Assembly: GCA_951812665.1 (NCBI GenBank)
Contig: CATOST010000012.1
Coordinates: 60,868 to 124,867 of the forward strand
Length of the DNA: 64,000 bases
Direction of reading: 5' to 3'
DNA from: an uncultured Acidobacteriota bacterium
Lineage (GTDB): Bacteria > Acidobacteriota > UBA6911 > RPQK01 > JAJDTT01
Position numbers and translations under genes: made by a program. A model generated the notes under the pieces. The model worked only from the letters and a program-made list of their open reading frames with translations. It ran no database searches and had not been told where the DNA came from. How positions within the stretch are numbered: the stretch's first letter is position 1; the number at the start of each line of letters is the position of its first letter. Of the stretch, positions 1 through 7,954 are shown in pieces.

Positions 1-240
1 GGGCCGCCGGGTCGTCTGCTCTAGCTCGGCCCGGGCGCGCTCCAGTTGCTCCCGCACGTTCGCGTCCATGGCGCTCAGGTTGGGGAAGGGAATCGGCTCC
101 AGTTCGGAACCTGTGGCCTGGGCTGGCGGTGGTTCTGCCGGGGGGGCTTCCGGGGTAGCGGTCAGATGACCCTGGAAAAGGACGGACAGCACCACCATGG
201 TGATCGAAACCAGCCGCCGTGCCGCCGACCTTCGTTCCAT
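1..240 (-). CDS. Partial secreted protein, N-terminal 80 residues
   Basis: The reading frame is open from an ATG at 240 through the window edge, so the C-terminus is missing. The visible 80 residues begin with a positively charged segment (MERRSAARRL) and a short hydrophobic stretch typical of a signal peptide. A proline- and alanine-rich linker (about residues 29-42) and a charged helix-forming segment (NVREQLERARAELEQ) follow. The pattern resembles the start of secreted TPR proteins that often sit near CRTAC1/ASPIC genes, but no TPR unit is visible here, so the function stays open. It lies on the same strand as the glycosidase upstream, 45 bases away. Confidence 0.55.
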   Translation of the reverse strand, partial: MERRSAARRLVSITMVVLSVLFQGHLTATPEAPPAEPPPAQATGSELEPIPFPNLSAMDANVREQLERARAELEQTTRRP

Positions 241-285
241 GGAATTATCGACCGTTCTGCTTGCGGCCGGAGCGTCGCCTACCCG

Positions 286-2262
286 TCAATAGGGCCAGTT
301 CAAAGCAGGTGACGTAGCCACGAATTGCCGGCGCTTCACCCATCGGACCCGGTCTTGCCGGTAATGGTCCCGCTGGTAGAAGGGATAGTATTTTCCGGGT
401 GGGTCGATGAAGACGACGCTGTTTCCCTTCACGACCAGGTTGAAATCGACTCCCCACATCTTTTCCTTGACCGTACGCTCCTGGATGGGAAAGAAGAGTT
501 CCACCACGTCCCCCGGTTTCACGCTCCCGACCTGGGCGTAGCGCCCCTCCCACCGCAGCTCTCGGGTCCGCTGGTTCACCTTGCAGACTGTCTTCTCCAG
601 TTCGGTCCAATCGGGAATCCGAACCTGGAGGCGGATCGGCTGCTTGACCTTCACGTCGACCTGTCCTTCGTAGGGGATATAGCTCTGGACGTCCGCCCAC
701 GGAGAAACCCGGTTGAGAAGCAGATTGACCTTCAGGTCCCCGTCCCGGTGGTGGAGCAGGTGCCTCCAGGCGTACCAGATGGCCCGGGCGTGGTTGCCCG
801 TGCAGCAATGCATGAGGAACAGGTGGTCGGAATCGGGGCGGTCCGGCCAGGTCAGTGGATGACCCACGAAGTCGTTGGGGGAGGCCAGGCTCATGGCGGA
901 GCCGATATTTCTTTCCACGGTGCGGTCGGAGGACTCGAACTCGGGGCGGTTCCAGGTCTCGTAGCGATCCTCCGGCAGGAGCCGGTTGACGAAGTCGCCC
1001 TTCAACAACTGCATCTCGGCGAACTGGTTTCTCAAGTAGCAGTCGGCGTCGTCCCAGTAGTCCCCGGCCCCGGCGAGGCTCAGCTTGATGGCCAGCGCGG
1101 CCATGTCGGCCACCGTGCAGCCCTCCACGCCGTATCTGGCCACCTGCTGGACCGTCTTGGCCGAGTAGTGCTGCCCGGCTCCCGGAGTGGAGGGAAAGAA
1201 TCCCACTGTAGCGCTGCCGCTGGAGTCCCGGGCGTATTCGTAGGAGTTCTTCGAGTACTCGATGAAATCCTGATCCTGGCTGGCCATGGCGAATTCCAGC
1301 AGTCCGGAGATGGGGCGCGTGTGCAGATGGGTGTGGGGGACGCCGCGGAAACGCCCTTCCGAATCGTAGCAGCCGGAATGCCGGGTCATGTAGATGGCCA
1401 GCTTGCGGGCCAGGTCCAGGGCCGGCTGGTATCCGATGGCCAGGTAGGCTTGGCTCAGGCCTTGGATGATCCAACCCGCGGCCGCCCCGCTGGCTTCCCG
1501 GGTGCAGTCCGGGTCGACGACCTCCCGGTCTTGGGGAACCTCTGTGTTCGGGTTGACCGCCATCAAGGGGAAGTAGCAGTAGTTGTCCTTGTAGATCATC
1601 AGTCGGGCCACGCCGTCGACGAGTTTCTGCAGCCGTTCCTTCCAGAACTCGTCGCCGCTCAGCAGGTAGTAGAGGGCGAAGTTTCCCAGCCAACCCCCCT
1701 GAGCGACGGTGCTGGCCAACTGGGTCTCCTTGAGTCCCTTCTGCTCCAGCCAGTCGGCATGGAACCCGGCCCACGGGCGGCCCTCGAACGGCATGTAGAT
1801 CAGGCCGTCCTCCCCCTGCATGCGAAGCAGGTTCTCCGGCCAGGCCTGATCCACCTCCAGGTTCTGGTCGCTGCCGCTGGCGTATCGGAGCAGGGGAAGG
1901 GCCTCCTGGAACTTGTACTGGACGTTCAGGTCATGGAAGTCGTGCACCAGAACCGGCGGCTTCCGGTTCAGGAGCACGTGCCACCAGATCTCGTAGCCCG
2001 CTTCCGGGTCCGCCGACTCGGTCAGCGCGTTGATGGACAGCCGGGCCCGCTCGGCCAGGTCCAGCGTGTCCGGGACCAGCCCTTCCTGCCACTCGCCCTT
2101 CAGCTCCGGGAAGGTCACCTTGGGAATCTCCGGCGAGATGTAGCCGATCTTCTGCGGCTTGGCCTCTTCCGGGGGGCCGGCCGCCAGCGTCACCGCCGCC
2201 GCCAGGATCGCCGCACCCATCCATGGAACTCCGAGTCTACTTGTCTTCAACTGCATTTCCAT
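286..2262 (-). CDS. GH127-like (DUF1680) secreted glycoside hydrolase
   Basis: Predicted extracytoplasmic glycosidase of 658 residues, the usual size for the DUF1680/GH127 group, which includes beta-L-arabinofuranosidases. A hydrophobic stretch at residues 14-28 (GAAILAAAVTLAAG) suggests an export signal. The fold signature is the cysteine-glutamate set of GH127: an E-x-C motif at E380/C382 (VEGCTVADM) and a CC pair at C486/C487 (MHCCTGNHARAIW). In characterised GH127 enzymes these residues bind zinc and supply the nucleophilic cysteine. The motif spacing and the remaining sequence are divergent, so substrate specificity cannot be assigned. Two in-frame ATGs lie at the start; 2262 is taken, with the third residue an alternative. 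It is divergent from the VOC gene. Confidence 0.72.
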   Translation of the reverse strand: MEMQLKTSRLGVPWMGAAILAAAVTLAAGPPEEAKPQKIGYISPEIPKVTFPELKGEWQEGLVPDTLDLAERARLSINALTESADPEAGYEIWWHVLLNRKPPVLVHDFHDLNVQYKFQEALPLLRYASGSDQNLEVDQAWPENLLRMQGEDGLIYMPFEGRPWAGFHADWLEQKGLKETQLASTVAQGGWLGNFALYYLLSGDEFWKERLQKLVDGVARLMIYKDNYCYFPLMAVNPNTEVPQDREVVDPDCTREASGAAAGWIIQGLSQAYLAIGYQPALDLARKLAIYMTRHSGCYDSEGRFRGVPHTHLHTRPISGLLEFAMASQDQDFIEYSKNSYEYARDSSGSATVGFFPSTPGAGQHYSAKTVQQVARYGVEGCTVADMAALAIKLSLAGAGDYWDDADCYLRNQFAEMQLLKGDFVNRLLPEDRYETWNRPEFESSDRTVERNIGSAMSLASPNDFVGHPLTWPDRPDSDHLFLMHCCTGNHARAIWYAWRHLLHHRDGDLKVNLLLNRVSPWADVQSYIPYEGQVDVKVKQPIRLQVRIPDWTELEKTVCKVNQRTRELRWEGRYAQVGSVKPGDVVELFFPIQERTVKEKMWGVDFNLVVKGNSVVFIDPPGKYYPFYQRDHYRQDRVRWVKRRQFVATSPALNWPY

Positions 2263-2402
2263 TCACCATCCGGGTCGGACTGATTCGTGATCTGTGGACT
2301 GCGCTCAGTCAGTCCCAATGAGTGTTTATTCTAGATGATGACGTTGTGTTTCGGTACCGACCGATTTCCGGGAGGGCCGCCTTTCCCGACGGAGGTGTCA
2401 CG

Positions 2403-2906
2403 ATGGCTGGGATGAAGAAGATCCGGAGGATGGACCATGTCGCCTTGATGGTGAGCGATCTGGACCGGTCGTTCCATTTCTACCACCATTTGCTGGGCTT
2501 GGAGGTGGAGGAGTACGTCGAGCACCCGATGCCGGGGTCCGAGAACATCCAGGGCGTCTCCAAGATGACCCGGTTCCCCGACGTGAGAATCCGGGAGTAT
2601 CGCATGAAGATGCCCGAGAACCCGGGCATGACCCTCGATCTGATCGAGTGGATCACCCCCAAGAGCCCCGTGGGCCGGTACCCGTTGCACCATGTCCCTT
2701 CGGCGCATATCTGCTTCGACGTGGAAGACATCGAGGCGACGCACGAGTTCCTGAAGGGAGAAGGCGTCGAGTTCGTCTCTCCGCCCGTCTACTGGGAGGC
2801 GGAGGAAGGGGGATGGGTGGTCCTCTTCTTCTACGATCCGGACGGCAACCTGCTGGAGTTGAATCAGCCGCAGCCGCACCACCAGAAGGCCGAATCCGGC
2901 GCCTGA
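2403..2906 (+). CDS. VOC (glyoxalase/bleomycin-resistance) family protein
   Basis: A 167-residue single-gene VOC metalloenzyme or binding protein. The start at 2403 is chosen because GGAGGTG lies just upstream (about 2391) and the fold begins straight away with MDHVALMVSDLDRSFHFY; the frame is open further upstream but that extension is not VOC-like. Likely metal ligands are H12, H102 (SAHICFDVED) and E152 (DPDGNLLELNQ), the usual His-His-Glu set. Members catalyse isomerisation, ring cleavage or dehalogenation, and nothing here picks among them. It converges with the SDR gene, with a strong hairpin between them. Confidence 0.8.
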   Translation: MAGMKKIRRMDHVALMVSDLDRSFHFYHHLLGLEVEEYVEHPMPGSENIQGVSKMTRFPDVRIREYRMKMPENPGMTLDLIEWITPKSPVGRYPLHHVPSAHICFDVEDIEATHEFLKGEGVEFVSPPVYWEAEEGGWVVLFFYDPDGNLLELNQPQPHHQKAESGA

Positions 2907-2918
2907 TCCTGCTGGGAG

Positions 2919-2938
2919 GGGGGACATTTCTGTCCCCC
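2919..2938. repeat. GC hairpin between convergent genes
   Basis: Perfect inverted repeat of eight bases (GGGGGACA and TGTCCCCC) around a TTTC loop, in the 76-base gap between the convergent VOC and SDR genes. It has no T-run, so it is not a classic intrinsic terminator. Its design matches the G-rich hairpin half of the dispersed composite repeats seen elsewhere in the window. Confidence 0.6.
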
Positions 2939-2982
2939 TCTTCCTCCTCGTCCTCCGATCCCATCGACGTTCACGGCACGGC

Positions 2983-3795
2983 TTACTGATTTGCAGACCG
3001 GGCCAGAAACCTGGCTTGGCCCACTTCCATCTGCCGCCCGGAGGGTTGGATTGCCGTCATCCCGCCGTCCACCATCATGACGGCTCCGGTAATGTAGGAG
3101 GCCTCATCGCTGGCCAGGAACAGGATGGCGTTCGCCACCTCGCTGGGCTCGGCGAAGCGGGACATGAGCGTCTGGCCCGCATAGGGCGCCACGTTCTCGG
3201 CCGGCGTGTTGGCCATCATGGGCGTGTTCATGCCGGTGGGGCAGACGACGTTGGCCCGGATGCCGTCGAGGCCGCAGTCCTGGGCGATGCATCGGGTCAG
3301 GCCGATGAGGCCATGCTTGGAGGTGTTGTAGTCGGCCTGGTTCTCGTTCCCCTGCACACCCGATACCGACGAGACGCAGACGATGCTTCCGGCTCCCTGG
3401 CGTTTCATCTGGGGGATCACCGCCTTGGAGCAGAGGAACGGACCCCGCAGGTTGACCCGCATGATCCGGTCCCAGACTACTGCATCGATTTCGTACACAG
3501 GCGCCACTTCACCGAATATGGCGGCGTTGTTCACGAGGATGTCGATCCTGCCGAATTGCTCCACGGTGGTCGCCGCCATGCGCTCCGTTTCCTGCTCGTC
3601 ACTGCAGTCGGCCACGATTGCAATCGCTTCTCCGCCAGTCTTCCGGATTTTTCCAACCGTCTCAGCGGCCGTTTGCGGATTCACGTCTACAACCGCCACC
3701 CGGGCGCCCTCCGCCGCGAACCGCACGGCGACGGACTCTCCTAAGCCTTGGCCAGCCCCCGTAACGATTGCCACCTTGTCTGCTAAACGCCCCAT
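2983..3795 (-). CDS. SDR family NAD(P)-dependent oxidoreductase
   Basis: Classical short-chain dehydrogenase of 270 residues, cytoplasmic. The Rossmann glycine motif TGAGQGLG is at residues 12-19, NNAA at 89-92, the catalytic serine near 143-145, and the Y-x3-K pair at Y156/K160 (YNTSK). The C-terminal GGM segment (VDGGMTAIQP) is typical. D37 after the second beta strand (VVDVN) favours NAD(H) over NADP(H). The start codon lies three bases after the stop of the repeat membrane protein gene, with GGAGGTGAAGG spanning that junction as ribosome binding site, so the two genes are probably co-transcribed and perhaps translationally coupled. The substrate is unknown. Confidence 0.88.
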   Translation of the reverse strand: MGRLADKVAIVTGAGQGLGESVAVRFAAEGARVAVVDVNPQTAAETVGKIRKTGGEAIAIVADCSDEQETERMAATTVEQFGRIDILVNNAAIFGEVAPVYEIDAVVWDRIMRVNLRGPFLCSKAVIPQMKRQGAGSIVCVSSVSGVQGNENQADYNTSKHGLIGLTRCIAQDCGLDGIRANVVCPTGMNTPMMANTPAENVAPYAGQTLMSRFAEPSEVANAILFLASDEASYITGAVMMVDGGMTAIQPSGRQMEVGQARFLARSANQ

Positions 3796-3798
3796 CCT

Positions 3799-5277
3799 TC
3801 ACCTCCCGGCTTCTTCAGCCAGACGCCGTTTCGTCAGCGCACCGACGTAGTTGGCCGTGGCCCTCGCCTGGTCCGCGAGCCAATACTGAAGTGCCAGTGG
3901 CCTGAGCGGCTGTTCGCTCAGATACACCTCGTACCAGCCCTTGCCCAGCCGCGCCAGCCGCAAGCCCAGGACCGAAAAGCCGATCACCATCAATGGGACC
4001 AGCAGGAACGACATCACCGGGACCGTTGCCGGAAACGCCATCGCCAACGCCGCCAAAAGTCCCGAAACGGCCGCGCCGCTGATTCCAGCGGCCATGATGG
4101 ACTTGCCGATCGCCCGGTATAGTTCGCCTTCCGTTATCTCTCTTCTCTGATACTGGAGACCGTACTCCAACACGGCCATCACCGCTGCTATCGCCGCGGC
4201 GGTCAAGGCCCCTTCCATGGCGCATTTTGCCGTCTCCAGAAGCGTCGCGTGAAAGGCGTCGCTCTGCAGGACCCGTTGCGCCGCTTCCAGCTCCCTCGGC
4301 GTCATTAGATCGCTGCCGCGAGCACGATTCAGAGAGGCGTTCTCGAACAAGCCGTTGGACGCCGAGTGACTGCCACCCTCGCTGTATGCCTGGATGTGGC
4401 TCCAGTCCTTGCCCTCCAGATACTTCGCCGTGGCCTCAGGCCCCGCTATCCGGATCTGTTCGGGGATCGTCTCCCAGACCCTCTGGGCTTCAACCAGACC
4501 CCGCGAGGTGCCCCGTGTCCCGGCGTACAAATACTTGGTCGGGTCCAAGTTCGTCCAGTCGAGATTGAGTGAAAAGCGCGAAAGGTGACCGTAAGCGTCC
4601 CAGAACGGAGTCGGGTCGCGCATAACCGCCAACATCTGCTGGAAGGAATCTGTCACCCTTACCTTCTCGGAGACGGCCAAGACGCCGGCCGTCACACCGG
4701 TGATGACCGGCGCACCATAAGAGCGAGTAACGGACAGCCCCGCCGTAGCCCCTTGACGAGCCCTCTCGGCGGACCAAGCGGCTGCATCCCTAGTACCCCG
4801 GGCGATGTGGGTTGCCCCAACCCGTGCCTTCTCGGCGGACCAGGCGGCCGCGTCCTTGACTCCGTCTGCGACCTGTGCCGCCCCCTCGCGGCCCTTTTCG
4901 GCGGACCGAGTGGCCGCATCCTTCGCTCCCTCGGCGATGTGGGTTGTCCCAACCCGTGTCTTTTTGGTGGACCAATTGGCTGCGTGCATGGCTTCCTCCG
5001 TCACCCGAGCCGTGCCGCCGCGAACCTTTTCGGCAGACCAGGCGGCGGCGTCCTTGGCCTCGTCCGCAACCCGCGCCGCCCCGTCACGAGTCTTTTCCGC
5101 GGACCGAGTCGCAGCATTCTTGGCTCCCGCCGCTACCCGTGCCGCCCGATCACGAGCCTGTTCCGCGGTCCGAGTGGCCGCTTCCTTCGCTCGCTTCGTC
5201 ACCCGAAAAAACCTGGCGCGGGCTTTCCCTGTCTCCGACTCGGCGTCACGAGACTCATTTGCTGAGGTGTCTACCAC
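3799..5277 (-). CDS. Membrane protein with seven 22-residue repeats and an HNH-like motif
   Basis: I do not recognise this 492-residue protein. Three parts are visible. Residues 26-179 are seven consecutive 22-residue repeats with the pattern V/I-A-x-x-A-K-x-A-A-x-x-S-A-E-K-x-R-x-G-A-A-R, predicted to form a long amphipathic helix like LEA or apolipoprotein repeats. Residues 293-321 hold an HNH-like pattern: SHI, then S-x-GGS, an Asn, and NRARG, although the usual Asp before the first His is Ser. Residues about 352-372, 393-415 and 417-440 are hydrophobic and probably membrane-spanning. The GTG at 5277 is the likely start (AAGGA upstream). The frame is the same as that of the upstream antitoxin, separated by its TAA and 12 sense codons. 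Confidence 0.7.
   Translation of the reverse strand: MVDTSANESRDAESETGKARARFFRVTKRAKEAATRTAEQARDRAARVAAGAKNAATRSAEKTRDGAARVADEAKDAAAWSAEKVRGGTARVTEEAMHAANWSTKKTRVGTTHIAEGAKDAATRSAEKGREGAAQVADGVKDAAAWSAEKARVGATHIARGTRDAAAWSAERARQGATAGLSVTRSYGAPVITGVTAGVLAVSEKVRVTDSFQQMLAVMRDPTPFWDAYGHLSRFSLNLDWTNLDPTKYLYAGTRGTSRGLVEAQRVWETIPEQIRIAGPEATAKYLEGKDWSHIQAYSEGGSHSASNGLFENASLNRARGSDLMTPRELEAAQRVLQSDAFHATLLETAKCAMEGALTAAAIAAVMAVLEYGLQYQRREITEGELYRAIGKSIMAAGISGAAVSGLLAALAMAFPATVPVMSFLLVPLMVIGFSVLGLRLARLGKGWYEVYLSEQPLRPLALQYWLADQARATANYVGALTKRRLAEEAGR
4741..5202 (-). repeat. Seven 66-bp coding repeats (22 residues each)
   Basis: Seven back-to-back units of 66 bases encode residues 26-179 of the membrane protein. 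Each unit keeps an alanine-rich core (AKxAAxxSAEKxR) with alternating basic and acidic positions; 22 residues equal two 11-residue turns, the period of LEA and apolipoprotein helices. The units differ at DNA level, so this is an old amplification rather than a fresh tandem duplication. Confidence 0.8.
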
Positions 5278-5313
5278 TTTGAGAAATTCCTTCTCGGGCT
5301 CGGCAACAGCCTC

Positions 5314-5571
5314 TTACGCCCCGAAAATGCCCAAAGTGTCGTAACCGATGATCTCATTGGCACTTCGTTGGTCGCGCCTCGGTAGTTTCGCACAGTCCAG
5401 CGCGATGCGATCCAATTCTTCGACGCGCCGCGATATGCCACGCGATTCCTCAACCTGCTCCAGGCGGGCCTGGAGGGCATGTTTGACCGCCTCGGTCAAC
5501 GATTTTCCGGTCAGCGTGGCGAGCCTCTTCGCGAGGCCATGGGTCTCTGCATCATCTATTTTTAGCGCCAT
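5314..5571 (-). CDS. VapB-type antitoxin (Rv0623/PSK family), orphan
   Basis: An 85-residue protein starting MALKIDDAETHGLAKRLA, the typical start of Rv0623-like VapB antitoxins, followed by TGKSLTEAVKHALQARLEQ (ribbon-helix-helix DNA-binding part) and a C-terminal tail ending RSANEIIGYDTLGIFGA, close to the toxin-binding tail of the family. The start at 5571 is chosen because the family begins there; upstream codons in frame are not antitoxin-like. Antitoxins of this kind normally precede a PIN-domain VapC gene. Here the next gene, 36 bases on, is the repeat/HNH-like membrane protein and no VapC is present. It probably represses its own promoter. Confidence 0.8.
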   Translation of the reverse strand: MALKIDDAETHGLAKRLATLTGKSLTEAVKHALQARLEQVEESRGISRRVEELDRIALDCAKLPRRDQRSANEIIGYDTLGIFGA

Positions 5572-5700
5572 ACCAATATTCTCCACATCCGGATTCTTGA
5601 AAGTAGTAGGAAAAATCGACCTGAAGGAGCAATCGTAACACCTGAGTTTCGCGGCAGGTGCTCGGTTCGGCCGTGTCTCTATTGCCTTCGGGACAGTCCG

Positions 5701-5730
5701 TTGTCTTGGTCGCTGTTCAGACCCTATAAT
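5701..5730 (+). promoter_or_regulatory. Possible sigma70 promoter for the DUF1080 gene
   Basis: TTGTCT at 5701-5706 and a perfect TATAAT at 5725-5730 with an 18-base spacer, about 130 bases upstream of the DUF1080 start. Pattern match only. Confidence 0.4.
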
Positions 5731-5863
5731 CCCGAACAACGCGAAAGCCAGACGTTTATTGTCGGCGTCCCGTGCGGTCTCGACTGTGCCACGTTATTTC
5801 GGAACCCGAAAGGTCGGCGCCGAGGACACTGACTTCAACGAATGCATCCGGAGGTTCTGACCC

Positions 5864-6694
5864 ATGCAGATTGATCGCCGCCGTTTCATCGAAACCGTGT
5901 CTCGCAGCGCAGCGGGCGCAGGCTTCGTTCCCGCACTCTCGGCGCTGGGTTGCGCCCCTTCCACCGAATCCGGGTGGAAACCTCTCTTCGACGGGGTTTC
6001 CCTGAACGGCTGGCACACCAATCCGGAGAAGATCGGTCATGGTACGGGTGGGCAGTGGGCCGTCGAGGATGGAACCATCACGGGTCAGCAGGATCCCCCC
6101 GGTTCGGGCAACGGCGGCATCCTGCTCACCGACGAGAAGTTCATGGACTTTGAACTCTCCATCGACATCAAACCGGACTGGGGGGTCTGCTCGGGGCTCT
6201 TTCTGCGCAGCAACGACAAGGGCCAGTGCGTGCAGATGATGGTCGACTATCACGACAACGGCAAGATGGGGTTCCTATACGGAGAAGGGACCTTCGGCTT
6301 CAACTGCGCGACCTTCGAAGTCAACGGGATCCTGGACCAGGACCAACGATTGGTTCGTCTCACGCCCATCGGCGGCCGTTCCTTGGAGGAAGCCGGATTG
6401 ATCTCGTCCTGCACGCCGGAGGAGTTCATCGAAGCCTACAAGATTGACGATTGGAACACGGCCCGGGTCCTCATCAGCGGAACCGAACCGCACGTCACCA
6501 CCTGGATCAACGGCCTGAAGATCTGCGAGTTCGACGGACCGACCACCACCAATCAGAAGTACGTTGACAACCGCGAGGAGATCGTGAACCGCATTGGCCA
6601 ACCCGGCAGCATCGCGGTCCAGGTCCACGGCGGAAAGAGCTGGCCGACCGGCGCCAAGTGCCGCTGGAAGAATATCCGGATCCGCCCGGTGTAG
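5864..6694 (+). CDS. Exported DUF1080 (3-keto-disaccharide hydrolase-type) protein
   Basis: A 276-residue protein with a twin-arginine-like start (RRRFIE) and a lipobox-like LSALGC with Cys at residue 30, so it is probably exported and may be lipid-anchored. From residue 37 it shows the DUF1080 fold (WKPLFDGVSLNGWH), a concanavalin-like jelly roll. GILLTDEKFMDFELSIDIK and the final CRWKNIRIRPV are family hallmarks. Some DUF1080 members hydrolyse 3-keto-glycosides, and many are merely sugar-binding. It is single, with the XRE operon convergent to it and repeat hairpins in between. A possible promoter lies at 5701-5730. Confidence 0.82.
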   Translation: MQIDRRRFIETVSRSAAGAGFVPALSALGCAPSTESGWKPLFDGVSLNGWHTNPEKIGHGTGGQWAVEDGTITGQQDPPGSGNGGILLTDEKFMDFELSIDIKPDWGVCSGLFLRSNDKGQCVQMMVDYHDNGKMGFLYGEGTFGFNCATFEVNGILDQDQRLVRLTPIGGRSLEEAGLISSCTPEEFIEAYKIDDWNTARVLISGTEPHVTTWINGLKICEFDGPTTTNQKYVDNREEIVNRIGQPGSIAVQVHGGKSWPTGAKCRWKNIRIRPV

Positions 6695-6736
6695 GGTAAG
6701 GGCCGGTCGAGGAGGAGTGGCCGGAGGGGCGACTGG

Positions 6737-6868
6737 AGCGACTTTCTTGTCGCCCACTGGGAGGCGGCTTTCTTGCCGCCCACTCCGGATTGAAAAAGAC
6801 GAAGAGGAGGGGGGACTACCGTCCCCCCCTACCCCCCCTAATCGGCGGCAAGAAAGCCGCCGCTCCTA
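6737..6868. repeat. Palindromic repeat cluster
   Basis: Three kinds of inverted repeat lie between the DUF1080 gene and the unknown paralogue: GCGAC-TTTCTT-GTCGC (6738-6753), GGCGGC-TTTCTT-GCCGCC (6763-6780) and a composite made of GGGGGGAC-TACC-GTCCCCCC (about 6808-6827), a C-rich linker and GGCGGC-AAGAAA-GCCGCC (6844-6861). The same composite occurs at 9451-9509 and, with a related hairpin, at 49503-49556. Confidence 0.8.
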
Positions 6869-7870
6869 CCAGGCGGTGCTTCCGTCCCGGACCACCTGGC
6901 TCTTGCGCAGCCGCTTGATCTGTGTCGGTTTGGGTTCCACGTTCTCGCCCCCGTCCAGCGGCGTCTTCCCCTCCTTCACCCGCCGGGCCCCCACGCTGTC
7001 GAGGCGGTCGAGTCGAGGCGCCCCCTCCAACGCCTCGAGGTCGGCGTCGAAGTACTCGAACCAGGGAAGGCCGGCCTCGGTGTAGTCGGCGGCGGTGGGC
7101 GGCTCATACGGCGGCGCGAATCCGGTCACCGTCCGGTATTGCCCGCTGTTGAGCAGGTGGACGAAGCAACGCGAGCGGACGTCCCGCTCCCAGGCGGAGA
7201 ATCCGTAGTCGTCGGAGTAGATCTCCTGGCGCATCCTCCCGCCGGGCGCCAGACCCATTCCGCTGCTATCCGGGATGGCACAATAGACGACACCAGATTC
7301 GTAGCGTTCGCGCCACTTGGCCCTGAGTCTTTCGTATCGCGATGCCTTCATCGGATGGACGACGATCTGCAGGCCGCCGTGCTCCGCGGCGCCGGTCAAC
7401 TGCTCCTCGGCCGTATAGCCCTGGCCGAGGGGCATGGCGACGAATTGCCGGATCAGGCCCTTCCGCACGCAGAAGCCGTCCAGCCAGGGCTGGTCCGGGA
7501 TCACGACGTAGTCCTGAGGCCTCCGGTTCAGCTCATTCCGAAATGGTTGTCCGGTGACGGCGTCGACCTTCCCGGCGGCCACCTTGACGGCCATGGGATA
7601 CGAACGAAACCCGCCGCCGAACGAAATCCAGAGCGCTTCCGCCTGGTACATGGGCATGAAGACGCCGCCGTGATCGCTCCAGAGCTTCGGCAGGCGGTCG
7701 CCGTAGTCGTCCACATGGTGCAACGGAAAATTCCCCAAGCCCGGGGGCAGGGGATGGTCACGGTCGTCGTCCGGAATGCGGAGGGTCCGGGAAAACGAAA
7801 TCGAGCACCTCGCCTCCTGATGGACCTCCGGAAAGCTGAAAGTCAACACATGGTGCCGAAGTTCAATCAT
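6866..7870 (-). CDS. Conserved protein of unknown function, paralogue A
   Basis: A 334-residue soluble-looking protein with no signal peptide or membrane segment. I do not recognise a named domain. It is clearly homologous to the next gene upstream: both begin MIE(L/V), share FSFPE, LGNFPLH, DRLP, ALWISF/TLWISF, YPMAVKVA, VDA(V/L)TG(Q/K)PFR, QDY, QPWLD-FCV, GLQIVV(H/Y)PMK and FVH(L/V)LNS-QYRTVTG. The many Trp, Tyr and Pro residues and conserved QPWLDGFC suggest a compact globular fold. Its last about 60 residues are a charged extension absent from the paralogue. It is the last gene of the XRE operon. Confidence 0.7.
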   Translation of the reverse strand: MIELRHHVLTFSFPEVHQEARCSISFSRTLRIPDDDRDHPLPPGLGNFPLHHVDDYGDRLPKLWSDHGGVFMPMYQAEALWISFGGGFRSYPMAVKVAAGKVDAVTGQPFRNELNRRPQDYVVIPDQPWLDGFCVRKGLIRQFVAMPLGQGYTAEEQLTGAAEHGGLQIVVHPMKASRYERLRAKWRERYESGVVYCAIPDSSGMGLAPGGRMRQEIYSDDYGFSAWERDVRSRCFVHLLNSGQYRTVTGFAPPYEPPTAADYTEAGLPWFEYFDADLEALEGAPRLDRLDSVGARRVKEGKTPLDGGENVEPKPTQIKRLRKSQVVRDGSTAW

Positions 7871-7926
7871 CTTTATCCTCCTCCTGGAATAATCAAAGGA
7901 CGAACCCCTGGGAGGGACGACTGGGA

Positions 7927-7944
7927 GGCGACTTTCCAGTCGCC
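7927..7944. repeat. Variant palindromic repeat between the two paralogues
   Basis: GGCGAC-TTTCCA-GTCGCC, a perfect six-base inverted repeat with a six-base loop, in the 84-base gap between the two paralogous genes. It is a sequence variant of the window-wide hairpin family. Confidence 0.65.
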
Positions 7945-7954
7945 CAGTCCCCCA

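Noticed and set aside
325..2283. A 652-residue open frame on the plus strand opposite the GH127-like gene
   Set aside because: It is antisense to a gene with clear family motifs. Long open frames on the opposite strand are common in GC-rich DNA, and the translated text has no recognisable domain. The same holds for the long frames opposite the Dpp, MsbA-like and MacB-like genes.
2919..2938. Intrinsic terminator between the VOC and SDR genes
   Set aside because: The hairpin is strong but there is no T-run on either side, so I list it as a repeat only.
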